The notes beneath the pieces were generated by a model, which worked only from the letters and a program-made list of their open reading frames with translations, had not been told where the DNA came from and did not search any database. The translations under genes were made by a program, and so were the position numbers. 64,000 bases of DNA from Oscillospiraceae bacterium (lineage in GTDB: Bacteria > Bacillota > Clostridia > UBA1381 > UBA9506). Of this stretch, positions 51,098-60,680 are shown one piece after another; positions within the stretch are counted from its first letter, which is position 1; every line of letters begins with the position of its first letter. The stretch is taken from positions 79,961-143,960 of the forward strand of contig SVJS01000003.1 in NCBI GenBank assembly GCA_015068855.1, in the 5' to 3' direction.

Positions 51098-52546
51098 ATG
51101 CATACATTAACGGCCCATGAAATCAGGGATCAAATTAAAAACAAGACTCTGTCCTCTCAGGAAATCACCAAGGCCTTTCTGGACAGAATTGAAAAAGTAG
51201 AAGACAAGGTTGAAAGCTTTGTCACCGTGCTTCCGGAGGAAGCTATGGCAGCAGCTGCTGCCGTGGATAAAAAGATTGCAGCAGGGGAGGCGGTTGGCGC
51301 ATTGGCAGGTGTCCCCATGGCGCTCAAAGATAACCTTTGCACTAAGGATATTTTAACCACCTGCTCTTCTAAAATGCTCTATAATTTCCGTCCGCCTTAT
51401 GACAGCACCGTGGCAAAAAAGTTAAAGGATGCTGACACGGTTTTGGTTGGTAAGGTTAACATGGACGAATTCGCCATGGGTTCTTCCACCGAAAATTCTT
51501 ATTATAAAAAGACGAAGAATCCCTATGATATTACCAAGGTTCCCGGCGGTTCCTCCGGCGGTTCTGCTGCTTGCGTTTCTGCTGATGAGGTTGCATTCAG
51601 CTTGGGTTCTGATACCGGCGGTTCTATCCGTCAGCCGGCATCTCTTTGCGGTTGCGTTGGCATGAAGCCGACCTATGGTACGGTTTCCCGCTTTGGTCTG
51701 GTTGCATTTGCATCCTCTTTAGACCAGATTGGTCCTCTTGCAAAAGATGTCAGAGACTGCGCCATGGTTTATGACCAGATTGTAGGGTATGACCCCATGG
51801 ATTCCACCAGCGTTAAAAAGGAATATGAGTCCTTTGAAGCAGCGCTGACGGGGGATGTGAAAGGCCTTAAAATCGGCGTGCCCATGGAATATATGGGCGA
51901 GGGTATTAGCGAGCCCGTTCAGAAAGCAGTGCTGGCAGCGCTTTCCTCCTTTAAGGCTTTGGGCGCAGAGTATGAGGACATGCATCTGCCGCTGAATGAA
52001 TATGCCCTGCCGGCTTATTACATGATTTCTTCTGCAGAGGCAAGTTCTAACCTGGCCCGTTTTGATGGTGTTAAATACGGCTTCCGTGCGGAGAAATTTG
52101 ATGATTTAATCGACCTGTATGCACAGACCCGAAGCGAGGGCTTTGGTGCTGAGGTTAAGCGTCGTATCATGATTGGTACCTATGCACTTTCCTCCGGTTA
52201 CTATGATGCGTATTACAAAAAAGCACAGCAGGTCAGAACGCTGATTATGCAGGATTTTGACAAGGCTTTTGAAAAATATGACGTCTTAGTAACCCCCACA
52301 ACACCGACCACCGCTTTCGGTATCGGCGAAAAGACCAGCGACCCGCTGCAAATGTACATGGCTGACATTTGTACCGTTTCGGTTAACATCGGCGGTTTGC
52401 CGGCAGTTGTTCTGCCCTGCGGTTACGACGAAAATGGCCTGCCTATTGGTTTGCAGATTATTGGTAAACCCTTTGGTGAGGCAGCAATTCTGAATGCGGC
52501 TTATGCTTTGGAGAAAACCATTTCCAAAGTCAGACCCGCACTGTAA
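51098..52546 (+). CDS. gatA: Asp-tRNA(Asn)/Glu-tRNA(Gln) amidotransferase subunit A
   Basis: A 482-residue amidase-signature glutaminase subunit. The Ser-cisSer-Lys triad is visible: Lys in MALKDNLC near residue 77, and the Gly/Ser-rich [11 protein letters not shown] and [15 protein letters not shown] near residues 150 and 170. It generates ammonia that is channelled to GatB. ATG 51098 is 7 nt after AAAGGAG; an in-frame TTG two codons upstream overlaps the spacer. 18 bp after gatC. Confidence 0.97.
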   Translation: MHTLTAHEIRDQIKNKTLSSQEITKAFLDRIEKVEDKVESFVTVLPEEAMAAAAAVDKKIAAGEAVGALAGVPMALKDNLCTKDILTTCSSKMLYNFRPPYDSTVAKKLKDADTVLVGKVNMDEFAMGSSTENSYYKKTKNPYDITKVPGGSSGGSAACVSADEVAFSLGSDTGGSIRQPASLCGCVGMKPTYGTVSRFGLVAFASSLDQIGPLAKDVRDCAMVYDQIVGYDPMDSTSVKKEYESFEAALTGDVKGLKIGVPMEYMGEGISEPVQKAVLAALSSFKALGAEYEDMHLPLNEYALPAYYMISSAEASSNLARFDGVKYGFRAEKFDDLIDLYAQTRSEGFGAEVKRRIMIGTYALSSGYYDAYYKKAQQVRTLIMQDFDKAFEKYDVLVTPTTPTTAFGIGEKTSDPLQMYMADICTVSVNIGGLPAVVLPCGYDENGLPIGLQIIGKPFGEAAILNAAYALEKTISKVRPAL

Positions 52547-52560
52547 GGAGGACGAAGAAC

Positions 52561-53994
52561 ATGAAATACGAAACAGTCATTGGTCTTGAAGTTCATGCAG
52601 AGCTTAAAACCAACACAAAGATATATTGCGGCTGTAAAAATGAATTTGGCGGCGAGCCGAACACGCATACCTGCCCGATTTGTTCCGGCATGCCCGGCAC
52701 CTTGCCCGTGCTGAATAAAAAAGTTGTTGACTATGCAATCAAGGCCGGTCTTGCCATGAATTGCTCCATCACAAAGTATGGTAAGCAGGACAGAAAGAAT
52801 TATTTTTATCCTGACCTGCCCAAAGCATATCAGATTTCTCAGTTCGACCTGCCCCTTTGCCAGAATGGTTATGTGGATATTTTAGTGGACGGTGAAAGCC
52901 GCCGCATCGGCATCACCCGTATTCACATTGAAGAAGATGCAGGTAAGCTTGTGCATGATGACTATGCTAATTGCTCCATTGCAGACTATAACCGTTGTGG
53001 TGTGCCGCTGATTGAAATTGTAACAGAGCCCGACCTTCGTTCTCCTGAAGAAGCTCGTGTCTTTTTAGAAACCTTAAAATCAATTTTGGAATATACCGAA
53101 GTATCTGACTGTAAAATGCAGGAGGGCTCTCTTCGCTGTGATGTAAACCTGTCACTTCGTCCCGTAGGACAAAAAGAATATGGCACACGTTGCGAAATGA
53201 AGAACATCAACTCTTTCCGTGCAGCTGTTCGCTCGATGGAATATGAGCAGAAGCGTCAGGCAGAAGTGCTGGATGATGGCGGCGTGGTTGACCAGGAAAC
53301 ACGTCGTTGGGACGATGTTAAAGGTGTCAGCACCGTTATGAGAACGAAAGAAGATGCGCAGGACTATCGTTATTTCCCCGAGCCGGATTTACTTCCTATC
53401 ATTGTTTCTGATGAGTGGATTGAAGAAATCAGAAAGACCATTCCGGAGCTGCCTGAACAAAGAAAAAGCCGCTACATTGCAGAATATGGTCTGCCGGACT
53501 ACGATGCCTTTATCTTAACATCTTCTAAAAAAACAGCAGACTTTTTCGATGAAACAGTAGCGCTTGGCGCAGCACCGAAAACAGTCAGCAACTGGCTGAT
53601 GGGCGATATTGCTAAGCTTTTGAATGATTCTGAACGCGAAGCAGGGGATATTCCGTTTACCCCCGCGCAACTGAAATCCTTAATCGCTTTAATCGAAAAG
53701 GGTGCCATCAGCAACAGTGCGGCCAAAAAGGTTTTGGCTGAAATGTTCCAAAACCCCGAAGAGCCTGAAAAGATTGTTGAAAAATTGGGCCTGGCTCAGG
53801 TTTCTGATGAGGGTGCCATCATGCAGATGATTCAGGATGTTTTGGCGCAGAATGCACAGTCTGTTGCCGACTATAAGGCCGGTAAAGACAAGGCCATGGG
53901 CTTTTTGGTTGGTCAGGTTATGCGCGTTTCACGCGGCAAGGCTAATCCTCAGGTTATCAATAAATTATTAAAGGAAGCGTTAGACAAAGCATGA
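52561..53994 (+). CDS. gatB: Asp-tRNA(Asn)/Glu-tRNA(Gln) amidotransferase subunit B
   Basis: A 477-residue kinase/transamidase subunit. The N-terminal ETVIGLEVHAELKT, the zinc cysteines (YCGC and CPIC), DRKNYFYPDLPKAYQISQ near residue 79 and the YqeY-like tail domain are typical. It activates misacylated Glu-tRNA(Gln) or Asp-tRNA(Asn). It overlaps the next gene by 4 bp. Confidence 0.97.
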   Translation: MKYETVIGLEVHAELKTNTKIYCGCKNEFGGEPNTHTCPICSGMPGTLPVLNKKVVDYAIKAGLAMNCSITKYGKQDRKNYFYPDLPKAYQISQFDLPLCQNGYVDILVDGESRRIGITRIHIEEDAGKLVHDDYANCSIADYNRCGVPLIEIVTEPDLRSPEEARVFLETLKSILEYTEVSDCKMQEGSLRCDVNLSLRPVGQKEYGTRCEMKNINSFRAAVRSMEYEQKRQAEVLDDGGVVDQETRRWDDVKGVSTVMRTKEDAQDYRYFPEPDLLPIIVSDEWIEEIRKTIPELPEQRKSRYIAEYGLPDYDAFILTSSKKTADFFDETVALGAAPKTVSNWLMGDIAKLLNDSEREAGDIPFTPAQLKSLIALIEKGAISNSAAKKVLAEMFQNPEEPEKIVEKLGLAQVSDEGAIMQMIQDVLAQNAQSVADYKAGKDKAMGFLVGQVMRVSRGKANPQVINKLLKEALDKA

Positions 53995-54509
53995 AATTGC
54001 CTATAAGCGCCTTATACAAAGAAATTTATAAACGCTTTGACGAGCTAACTCCCATTCCCTATGATTGTGGGGCAATGTGCGGAAAATTATGTTGTCAGGG
54101 CGATGATGAAAGCGGTATGTATCTCTTTCCCGGCGAAAAATCTCTTTTTGTCGGGAAAGAGAACTTTTCTGTTTTAGAAACAGAGTTTTCAGCAGGCGGA
54201 AAAAGTGTGGAACTGTTAGTCTGTCATGGCCCGTGCAAACGGGAAGAACGGCCGCTTTCCTGCCGTATTTTTCCCCTGATTCCCTTATATCGTAAGGGGT
54301 CAACGCTGGAGATTATCTTAGACCCGCGCGCATCTTTTTGTCCGCTGACCCATCCGGAGGTGGCCGGATATCTTGATGAGCGGTTTATTCGCGAACTTAA
54401 CTATTGTTTTTCTGTTTTAGTCAAAATTCCGGCTGTGGCGGAATTTTTAGATGCCTTGTCCTATATTTTAGAGGACTATGGAAAATTAGACGACGTATTA
54501 TCTGTGTAA
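53991..54509 (+). CDS. YkgJ-like cysteine-cluster protein
   Basis: A 172-residue protein with eight cysteines in motifs DCGAMCGKLCCQ (about 26-37), LVCHGPCKR (about 77-85) and PLSCRIFPLIP (about 89-99), plus FCPLTH near residue 117. This resembles the YkgJ/Fe-S or zinc cluster family, probably an Fe-S or Zn-binding site. No function is known. It is coupled to gatB by a 4-bp overlap and precedes mnmE by 13 bp, so a role in tRNA modification is possible but only suggested by place. Confidence 0.75.
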   Translation: MKLPISALYKEIYKRFDELTPIPYDCGAMCGKLCCQGDDESGMYLFPGEKSLFVGKENFSVLETEFSAGGKSVELLVCHGPCKREERPLSCRIFPLIPLYRKGSTLEIILDPRASFCPLTHPEVAGYLDERFIRELNYCFSVLVKIPAVAEFLDALSYILEDYGKLDDVLSV

Positions 54510-54522
54510 GGGAGTGAGAAGC

Positions 54523-55884
54523 ATGAACGAAACAACGATTGCAGCCATTGCAACCGCGCCGGGCGAGGGCGGTATCGCCGTAATCCGTGTCAGCGGTCCG
54601 GAGGCAATTAGTATTTGCGACCGTGTTTTTTGCGGGAAAGAGACATTAGCAGCCGCTAAAACACACACGTTGCACTACGGTCACATTGTTCATGAATCGA
54701 AAACCCTCGACCAGGTTTTGGCATCAGTTATGCGTGCGCCGCATTCCTACACAGGGGAAGATGTTGTTGAAATCAGTTGTCACGGCGGCATGTTTGTTAC
54801 CCGCAGCATTTTGTCTGCTGTTTTGTCTGCCGGTGCTACTTTGGCTGACCGCGGGGAATTCACAAAGCGTGCCTTTTTGAACGGTAAGCTTGATTTATCG
54901 CAGGCTGAAGCCGTCATTGACCTGATTCAGGCAGAATCCGATACGGCCGTTTCTCTATCGGTTAATCAGCTTAAAGGGAAGCTGTCCGAGCCGATTCGCG
55001 CCATGCGGGAGGAGATTCTGCACCTTGCGGCCGGTATTGATGTCATGGTGGATTATCCTGATGAAGATATTGACGAAACAACCTATGCCGAAACGGAAAA
55101 AAGCCTTTCTGACATGATTGAAAAACTGAATCAAATGGTGGGCGAGGCAGAGCAGGGCCGTTTGCTCCGAGAGGGAATTAACACGGTCATTGTGGGCAAA
55201 CCTAATGTAGGTAAGTCCTCTTTGCTCAACTGCCTTTCCGGAACAGACCGAGCCATTGTAACCGGGCAGGCGGGAACCACCCGCGATGTGATTGAAGAAG
55301 CAGTTCGTCTTGATGATTTGCGCCTGAATCTGTTTGATACGGCCGGTATCCGCGGTGAGGCAGAAGCAATTGAAGCTATGGGCATCGAAAAGGCAAAGGA
55401 ATGCCTAAAAGACGCCGACCTTGTCTTGTTTGTGCTTGACATTTCAAGGGCTTATGATGCAGAAGATGCAGCGATTTATGAAATGATTCAAGGGAAGAAG
55501 ACGATTATCATTTTGAATAAATCAGACATGGAAGCAGCAGGAGAGATGCCTCAATTTGCTGAGGATATTCCGCAAGTTTCCTTGTCTGCTAAATATAGAA
55601 CGGGAACGGAGCAGTTAACAAAAACGATTAAAGAGCTTTTGTCCTTGGGCGTGCTCTCAGGACGACGGGATGCCACCGTGATTAACCTGCGGCATAAAAA
55701 AGCGATTATGCAGGCAACAGAGGCACTTTTGCGAGGCCGGAAAACCCTGCAAAGCGGTATGCCCATTGATTTTGTGACGGTTGATTTGCGTGAGGCTATG
55801 GAAGCCTTGGGCAGCATAACGGGGCAAACCGTTTCCGATGAAATTGTGGATGAGATTTTCACTCGTTTTTGTCTGGGAAAATAG
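54523..55884 (+). CDS. mnmE: tRNA modification GTPase MnmE
   Basis: A 453-residue three-domain protein: a tetrahydrofolate-binding N-terminus (TIAAIATAPGEGGIAVIRVSG, in parts, and HYGHIVHE), a helical domain, and the G domain with G1 GKPNVGKSS near residue 228, G3 DTAG and G4 NKSD. It ends FCLGK, the conserved C-terminal Cys motif. With MnmG it makes cmnm5U34. ATG 54523 follows GGGAGTGAGAAGC. MnmG is not in this window. Confidence 0.97.
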   Translation: MNETTIAAIATAPGEGGIAVIRVSGPEAISICDRVFCGKETLAAAKTHTLHYGHIVHESKTLDQVLASVMRAPHSYTGEDVVEISCHGGMFVTRSILSAVLSAGATLADRGEFTKRAFLNGKLDLSQAEAVIDLIQAESDTAVSLSVNQLKGKLSEPIRAMREEILHLAAGIDVMVDYPDEDIDETTYAETEKSLSDMIEKLNQMVGEAEQGRLLREGINTVIVGKPNVGKSSLLNCLSGTDRAIVTGQAGTTRDVIEEAVRLDDLRLNLFDTAGIRGEAEAIEAMGIEKAKECLKDADLVLFVLDISRAYDAEDAAIYEMIQGKKTIIILNKSDMEAAGEMPQFAEDIPQVSLSAKYRTGTEQLTKTIKELLSLGVLSGRRDATVINLRHKKAIMQATEALLRGRKTLQSGMPIDFVTVDLREAMEALGSITGQTVSDEIVDEIFTRFCLGK

Positions 55885-55956
55885 TCTAATTTTTTTCCTT
55901 ATGAAATACACTAAATTGATGCTACTATCATGTTTGACCCGAGGAGGTAAGCAAGC

Positions 55957-57705
55957 TTGAAAAAACAATCATACTTAAAAGGGGCTGTCATTTTGGTTGC
56001 AGCCAATGCCTTGGTTAAGATTATTGGTGCACTTTTTAAGATTCCGCTTGCCAATATCATTGAAGAAGAAGGCATGGCGATTTTCAGCACCGCCTACAAT
56101 TTATATGCCTGCATGTTTGTGATTGCAACAGCAGGGCTTCCGGTTGCTGTTTCCAAAATGGTTTCAGCAAGTCTTGCCAAAAAACAATATGTTGAAACGA
56201 AGAAAATTTTCAAGGCTGCCGTTACCCTTTTGACCTTAATCGGTATTGCAGGGACGTTGGTTTTAGTCCTGGGCGCCCGCTTGTTTGCAGATAAAATTGT
56301 AAACTCTCCCTCTTCGTATCTGAGCATTATTGCCATTGCGCCGGCTATCTTTTTCATTTCGGTGGTATCAGCCTTTCGTGGCTATTTCCAGGGCTTTTCC
56401 GATATGCTTCCCACGGCGCTTTCCGAGGTTGCTGAAGCACTTGGCAAGTTAATTATCGGGCTTTTGCTTGCTTATGTTTTACTTCCCAGCGGCATTGTGA
56501 ATGCATCCGCAGGTGCAGTTTTAGGTGTTACGGCAGGCACGTTGTTTGCCTGCCTGATTATGGTTTTCACCTATATCCATCGCCGGAAAACGGCCTATGG
56601 AAACGGCTTTGGCTCAGACCTTAGCGCCGGCATTAAAAGCACACGTCAAATTTTTGTGGAGCTGGCCTGCCTTGCCATCCCCATTACCATTGGCGCGGCG
56701 GTTACCTCCCTGACTAACGTGATTGACGTTGTAATGATTCGCAAACGCTTGCAAACCATCCTTGTTACGGAGACAATGTTTACCACGTTAACAGAATATT
56801 ATGGTCTGGCAGCGAGTGAAGCTGTTATAGGCGAGCTGATGCGCGTTAAGCCCTCTGAAATTTTGTATGGTGCGTACTCCGGTTTTGCCATTCCCATGTT
56901 TAATTTGCCGCCGACCATTATCATGTCGCTTTCTATGAGCGTTGTGCCCTTTATTTCAGCGGCATTTGCAACTAAAAACTGGCCTGAGGTTAAAAAGCTG
57001 TCGGCTTCAACGCTGCGTATTACTCTGTTATTCTCGCTTCCCTGTGCTGTTGGGTTATCGGTTCTCAGCCAGCCGATTTTAACAGCGGTTTATAACAATG
57101 CCCGTGCCAGCTCCATGCTGATGATTTTAGGCTATGCCGTAATTTTTGTCAGCTTGGTTTCTGTTTCAACGGCGATGTTGCAGGCAGCGGGGAAGGTCAT
57201 GATTCCTGTGCGGAACATGGCCATTGGCGGGATTGTTAAAATCGTTACAAACTATATTTTAATTGCCATTCCGTCTGTTAACATTGGTGGCGCGCCTGTG
57301 AGCACCAATTTATGTTATCTTGTGATTGCTATATTAAACCTTGCCAGCGTTAAAAAGGTAATGGGAACGAAAATGCCGCTTATGGATTTTGTTGTCCGGC
57401 CTGTTTTAGCCAGCGGTGTTATGGGTATCGGCGCTGCGTTTACCTATCAGTTTGCGGCGAAAATCCTGGGAATTGCGCCCCTTTCATTCCTCATTAATTT
57501 CATGCCGCAATCAGCGCCTGTTACGCCTATTCTTGCTTCGGAGCGCATCAAGGTTTTGATTGCCCTTGCAGCGTCCATTTTTGTGGCGGTTCTGATTTAT
57601 GTCATTATGGTTTTTGTGTTACGACTCATTAAAAAAGAAGACGTAATTATGTTGCCGAAAGGGGAGCGTCTGGCCTCACTTTTGCAACGGTTTCATTTGA
57701 TTTAA
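55957..57705 (+). CDS. Polysaccharide/lipid II flippase-like MOP family protein (SpoVB/YtgP type)
   Basis: A 582-residue membrane protein of the MOP (MurJ/MATE/Wzx) superfamily with about 14 hydrophobic segments. It begins with the SpoVB/YtgP pattern ILVAANALVKIIGALFKIPLANII and has the AYNLYACMFVIATAGLPVAVSKMVS segment (in parts). Members move lipid-linked cell-wall or spore cortex precursors. TTG 55957 follows GAGGAGGT at 8 nt. It precedes mazG by 20 bp. Confidence 0.88.
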   Translation: MKKQSYLKGAVILVAANALVKIIGALFKIPLANIIEEEGMAIFSTAYNLYACMFVIATAGLPVAVSKMVSASLAKKQYVETKKIFKAAVTLLTLIGIAGTLVLVLGARLFADKIVNSPSSYLSIIAIAPAIFFISVVSAFRGYFQGFSDMLPTALSEVAEALGKLIIGLLLAYVLLPSGIVNASAGAVLGVTAGTLFACLIMVFTYIHRRKTAYGNGFGSDLSAGIKSTRQIFVELACLAIPITIGAAVTSLTNVIDVVMIRKRLQTILVTETMFTTLTEYYGLAASEAVIGELMRVKPSEILYGAYSGFAIPMFNLPPTIIMSLSMSVVPFISAAFATKNWPEVKKLSASTLRITLLFSLPCAVGLSVLSQPILTAVYNNARASSMLMILGYAVIFVSLVSVSTAMLQAAGKVMIPVRNMAIGGIVKIVTNYILIAIPSVNIGGAPVSTNLCYLVIAILNLASVKKVMGTKMPLMDFVVRPVLASGVMGIGAAFTYQFAAKILGIAPLSFLINFMPQSAPVTPILASERIKVLIALAASIFVAVLIYVIMVFVLRLIKKEDVIMLPKGERLASLLQRFHLI

Positions 57706-57725
57706 TATAGACGAGAGGGAAACAT

Positions 57726-58517
57726 ATGCAAGAGAAAAAAACGTATACATTTGAGGATTTACTTTCCATTATTGAAGCGCTACGTGGAGAAAACGGCTGC
57801 CCCTGGGACAAGGTGCAGACCCACCAGAGCGTTAAAATGAATTTGATTGAAGAAGCCTATGAGGCAGTGGAGGCCTTAGACCATGGAACGAAGGACCAGT
57901 TTGCTGATGAACTGGGCGATCTGCTTTTGCAGGTTGTTTTCCATGCACAAATTGGTAAAGGCGAGGGAACTTTTTCCATTGATGATGTTTTGTGGCATGT
58001 TTGCAATAAAATGATTTCCCGTCACACGCACATCTTTGGCGAAGATAAAGCGGATACACCCGAGGAGGTTTTAGAAACCTGGGAGAAAAATAAACAAAAG
58101 GAAAAAGGTCAAAAAAGTGCAACAGAAAGCATTTCCGGTGTTTGTGCCTATTTACCGGCTCTGATTCGTGCTCAGAAAATTCAGTCTAAGGCAGCCAAGG
58201 TAGGCTTTGATTGGGAGAATGTTACAGGTGCTCTGGATAAACTCAGTGAAGAAGTGGGAGAACTTTCCGAGGCCATTCAAAGCAGGAACGATGAAATGAC
58301 CTTTGAAGAACTGGGTGATGTTTTATTTTCCGCTGTCAATGTAGCACGGTTTGCTCATTGTTCGGCTGAAGAAGCGCTTTCCAATACAATCCGTAAGTTT
58401 GTAACACGGTTTGCTTATGTGGAAGAATCGGCTCTTGCGCTTGGAAAAACCCTCGAAGATATGACGCTTAGTGAGATGGATGCCCTCTGGGATGAGGCAA
58501 AGTCCCGTGAAAATTAA
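57726..58517 (+). CDS. mazG: Nucleoside triphosphate pyrophosphohydrolase MazG
   Basis: A 263-residue NTP-PPase with two MazG domains: the first (about 12-110) has LRGENGCPWDKVQTHQS and metal-binding EEAYEAVEAL and DELGDLLLQVVFHAQI; the second (about 160-245) has EEVGELSEAI and EELGDVLFSAVNVARFA. It removes noncanonical nucleotides. It is followed by a HU gene with a separate promoter. Confidence 0.95.
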   Translation: MQEKKTYTFEDLLSIIEALRGENGCPWDKVQTHQSVKMNLIEEAYEAVEALDHGTKDQFADELGDLLLQVVFHAQIGKGEGTFSIDDVLWHVCNKMISRHTHIFGEDKADTPEEVLETWEKNKQKEKGQKSATESISGVCAYLPALIRAQKIQSKAAKVGFDWENVTGALDKLSEEVGELSEAIQSRNDEMTFEELGDVLFSAVNVARFAHCSAEEALSNTIRKFVTRFAYVEESALALGKTLEDMTLSEMDALWDEAKSREN

Positions 58518-58579
58518 CAAAAAATGACAGTTTACATTATAGATGTTAAACGAAAATTGTTTTTTTGCAAAAAAAACAA

Positions 58580-58608
58580 TTCACAAAACGAAAAAAATGT
58601 CGTATAAT
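58580..58608 (+). promoter_or_regulatory. HU gene promoter
   Basis: TTCACA (58580-58585), 17 nt, TATAAT (58603-58608), 46 bp before the start. Confidence 0.75.
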
Positions 58609-58654
58609 GGTAAATAGGGTGTTATGAAATATTACATAAAGAGGAGGGGAAACG

Positions 58655-58933
58655 ATGAATAAGGCAGAATTAGTTGCTGCTCTGGCTCAGAAGGCAGAGG
58701 TTAGCAAAAAGGATGCAGAAAAAGTTTTGGCTGCATTTGTTGATGTTGTTGGTACTTCCTTAAAGAAGGGCGACAAGGTTCAGCTGGTTGGCTTTGGTAC
58801 TTTTGAAGCAAGAAAAAGAGCTGCTCGTAAGGGTAAGAACCCCGCAACAAAGGCTGTTATCAACATTCCTGCAAGTGTTGCTCCGGCATTCAAGGCTGGT
58901 AAGGCACTCAAAGATGTTGTTGCAGGCAAGTAA
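58655..58933 (+). CDS. hup: HU family DNA-binding protein
   Basis: A 92-residue histone-like protein. The N-terminal MNKAELVAALAQKAEVSKKDAEK and the beta-arm region VGFGTFEARKRAARKGKNP are typical of HU. It compacts the nucleoid and assists recombination and repair. GAGGAGGGG precedes the ATG. A bidirectional terminator follows. Confidence 0.97.
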   Translation: MNKAELVAALAQKAEVSKKDAEKVLAAFVDVVGTSLKKGDKVQLVGFGTFEARKRAARKGKNPATKAVINIPASVAPAFKAGKALKDVVAGK

Positions 58934-58946
58934 TAACAGACATAAT

Positions 58947-58988
58947 AAAAAGAAGTCGTTCAGATGCTATATCTGGCGACTTCTTTTG
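58947..58988. terminator. Bidirectional intrinsic terminator
   Basis: AAAAGAAGTCG with an inner CAGAT/ATCTG stem and CGACTTCTTTT, between the convergent HU gene and sigF. Confidence 0.85.
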
Positions 58989-58990
58989 TT

Positions 58991-59704
58991 TTATCCGTGA
59001 TTTGCACGCATGTCCTCTTTGAGTACCTCTAACAGCTTTTTTTCAAGCCTTGAAACCTGCACCTGAGATATGCCTAATTTTTTTGCAATTTCTGTTTGGG
59101 TTTGCTCGCGGAAGTAGCGAAGATAGAGTATGGTTTTATCGCGTTTGCTTAGTTTTTGTATGGCCTGTTCAAGGGACAGACGGTCTGCAATATCGACAGA
59201 TGATGCCGGCGCCGGAAGAAGGTCGGCCAAACTCAATTCGCCTTCGCCGTGTTCTTCCTCTAAGGATGCCGGGGGCTTGGCGGCCGAGAGGGCGACGCCC
59301 AGTTCTTCTGTTGTGACAGACAAAGCGCTGGCAAGCTCTGAAATGGTCGGATTTTTACCGGTTCTTGCCACAATATCATCGTGCATGCGTTTTGCTTTTG
59401 CTGCAAGTTCTTTATAGGAACGGCTGACGCTAACGCTTGTGTTATCCCGCAAATACCGTTTCATTTCGCCCATAATCACCGGCACCGCGTAGGTAGAAAA
59501 ACAGACACCATAATCAGGGTTAAAGGCACGGATTGCTTTTAACAGACCAATAGTTCCCACTTGAAATAAATCGTCTGTATCTTCCTCGTTTTTTTTCAAA
59601 CGCCGTATCATCAAATAGATTAATCCGGTGTTTGCCTCAAAAATGGATTGCTGAGCCTGTAAATCTCCTTTTTGGCTTTTCTTAAATAAGTCAGAAGAAA
59701 CCAT
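58991..59704 (-). CDS. sigF: Sporulation sigma factor SigF
   Basis: A 237-residue sigma-70 family factor of the sporulation/flagellar class. It has region 2 (DLFQVGTIGLLKAIRAF and FSTYAVPVIMGEMKRYLRD), region 3, and region 4 with the HTH TQTEIAKKLGISQVQVSRLE. Its position after spoIIAB identifies it as SigF, the first forespore-specific sigma factor. ATG 59704 follows GGAGG. Its terminator is shared with HU. It lies 18 bp after spoIIAB. Confidence 0.95.
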   Translation of the reverse strand: MVSSDLFKKSQKGDLQAQQSIFEANTGLIYLMIRRLKKNEEDTDDLFQVGTIGLLKAIRAFNPDYGVCFSTYAVPVIMGEMKRYLRDNTSVSVSRSYKELAAKAKRMHDDIVARTGKNPTISELASALSVTTEELGVALSAAKPPASLEEEHGEGELSLADLLPAPASSVDIADRLSLEQAIQKLSKRDKTILYLRYFREQTQTEIAKKLGISQVQVSRLEKKLLEVLKEDMRANHG

Positions 59705-59722
59705 GTATCTGCCTCCTGACTT

Positions 59723-60163
59723 TTATAGATTCAGATTGTTGCCTATTTGTTTTGTTAGGGTTACGGTTGTGCCGCAATCGGGTTTAGACTCAACCGTCAT
59801 GCTGTCCATAAAGGTCTCCATGACAGTAAAACCCATGCCGGAGCGCTCAGTATCATTTGACTCGGTAAATAAAGGCTGGATGGCCTGATGAACGTCAGAA
59901 ATGCCACGGCCGTCATCGTGGATGGAGATTGTAACTGTTTTTGCATTGTTTATGTAACAATCTATGGTGATGAGTCCGGTGGGATGTCCATAGCCGTGCA
60001 CAATTGAATTGGTTACAGCTTCGGATACGGCCGTTTTAATATCGGCTAACTCCTCTAAGGTTGGGTCAAGTTGTGCCACAAAGGCGGCCACGGCGCCACG
60101 TGCAAAGCCTTCGTTGACGGAACGGCTTAAAAACGTCAAGGTCATTTTATTGTCTTCTGTCAT
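59723..60163 (-). CDS. spoIIAB: Anti-sigma F factor SpoIIAB
   Basis: A 146-residue GHKL serine kinase. The N box carries EAVTNSIVHGYGH near residue 50, G1 is DDGRGISD near residue 85 and the G2 segment SGMGFTVMETFMD near residue 113. It sequesters SigF and phosphorylates SpoIIAA. Its start overlaps the end of spoIIAA by 4 bp. Confidence 0.96.
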   Translation of the reverse strand: MTEDNKMTLTFLSRSVNEGFARGAVAAFVAQLDPTLEELADIKTAVSEAVTNSIVHGYGHPTGLITIDCYINNAKTVTISIHDDGRGISDVHQAIQPLFTESNDTERSGMGFTVMETFMDSMTVESKPDCGTTVTLTKQIGNNLNL

Positions 60164-60510
60164 CCCTCTGAAACCTCCTTTACAGCGCTGTCAACATCGT
60201 GATAGACTTTAATCAGCTTGGTGAGACCGGACATTTTTATGAGTTTATTCATCCGTGCATCAGAACAAACCAATACAACCTGTCCGCCTAAAGCGTTCAT
60301 TAATTTGTAGCGTCCAATGACCATTCCGATAGCAGAACTATCCATAAAACTAAGCTTACTGAAATCAAAAATGAGATTTCTTACGTCTTGTTCCGTAACA
60401 GCACGTTCTACCATGTCGCGGATATCTGCGCTGCTGTGGTGATCAAGCTCTCCGTCCAAACGGACAAGTAAGGTTTTTCTGCGTAGACTGAGCGCAATTT
60501 TCATTGACAT
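60160..60510 (-). CDS. spoIIAA: Anti-anti-sigma factor SpoIIAA
   Basis: A 116-residue STAS-domain protein with the phosphorylated serine in the LSFMDSSAIGMVIGRY motif near residues 54-69. Unphosphorylated SpoIIAA releases SigF from SpoIIAB in the forespore. The start is ATG 60510, 6 nt after GGAGG; the upstream extension of the frame runs through the leader and the MATE terminator. I could not identify a clear SigH promoter upstream. Confidence 0.95.
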   Translation of the reverse strand: MSMKIALSLRRKTLLVRLDGELDHHSSADIRDMVERAVTEQDVRNLIFDFSKLSFMDSSAIGMVIGRYKLMNALGGQVVLVCSDARMNKLIKMSGLTKLIKVYHDVDSAVKEVSEG

Positions 60511-60601
60511 ATTCGTCCTCCTTTCAGTCGTGATACGACTTCTTTTGCATGTTAAATATTTCCATTTATATATACGTTTTTTCAGCGTCATATCCTTTGA
60601 T

Positions 60602-60650
60602 GAAAAAAATAAGGTTTTGTCGAAACAAAGTAACATTTCGACAAAACCTT
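60602..60650 (-). terminator. Strong intrinsic terminator after the MATE gene
   Basis: A perfect 15-bp stem (AAGGTTTTGTCGAAA / TTTCGACAAAACCTT) with a 10-nt loop and a minus-strand T-tract, separating the MATE gene from the spoIIA operon. Confidence 0.92.
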
Positions 60651-60680
60651 ATTATGTCTGTGGATTTTTCTTAATATTTA

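Noticed and set aside
60511..60601. SigH promoter for the spoIIA operon
   Set aside because: An AGGATAT-like -35 is present on the minus strand, but no GAAT-type -10 follows at an acceptable distance.
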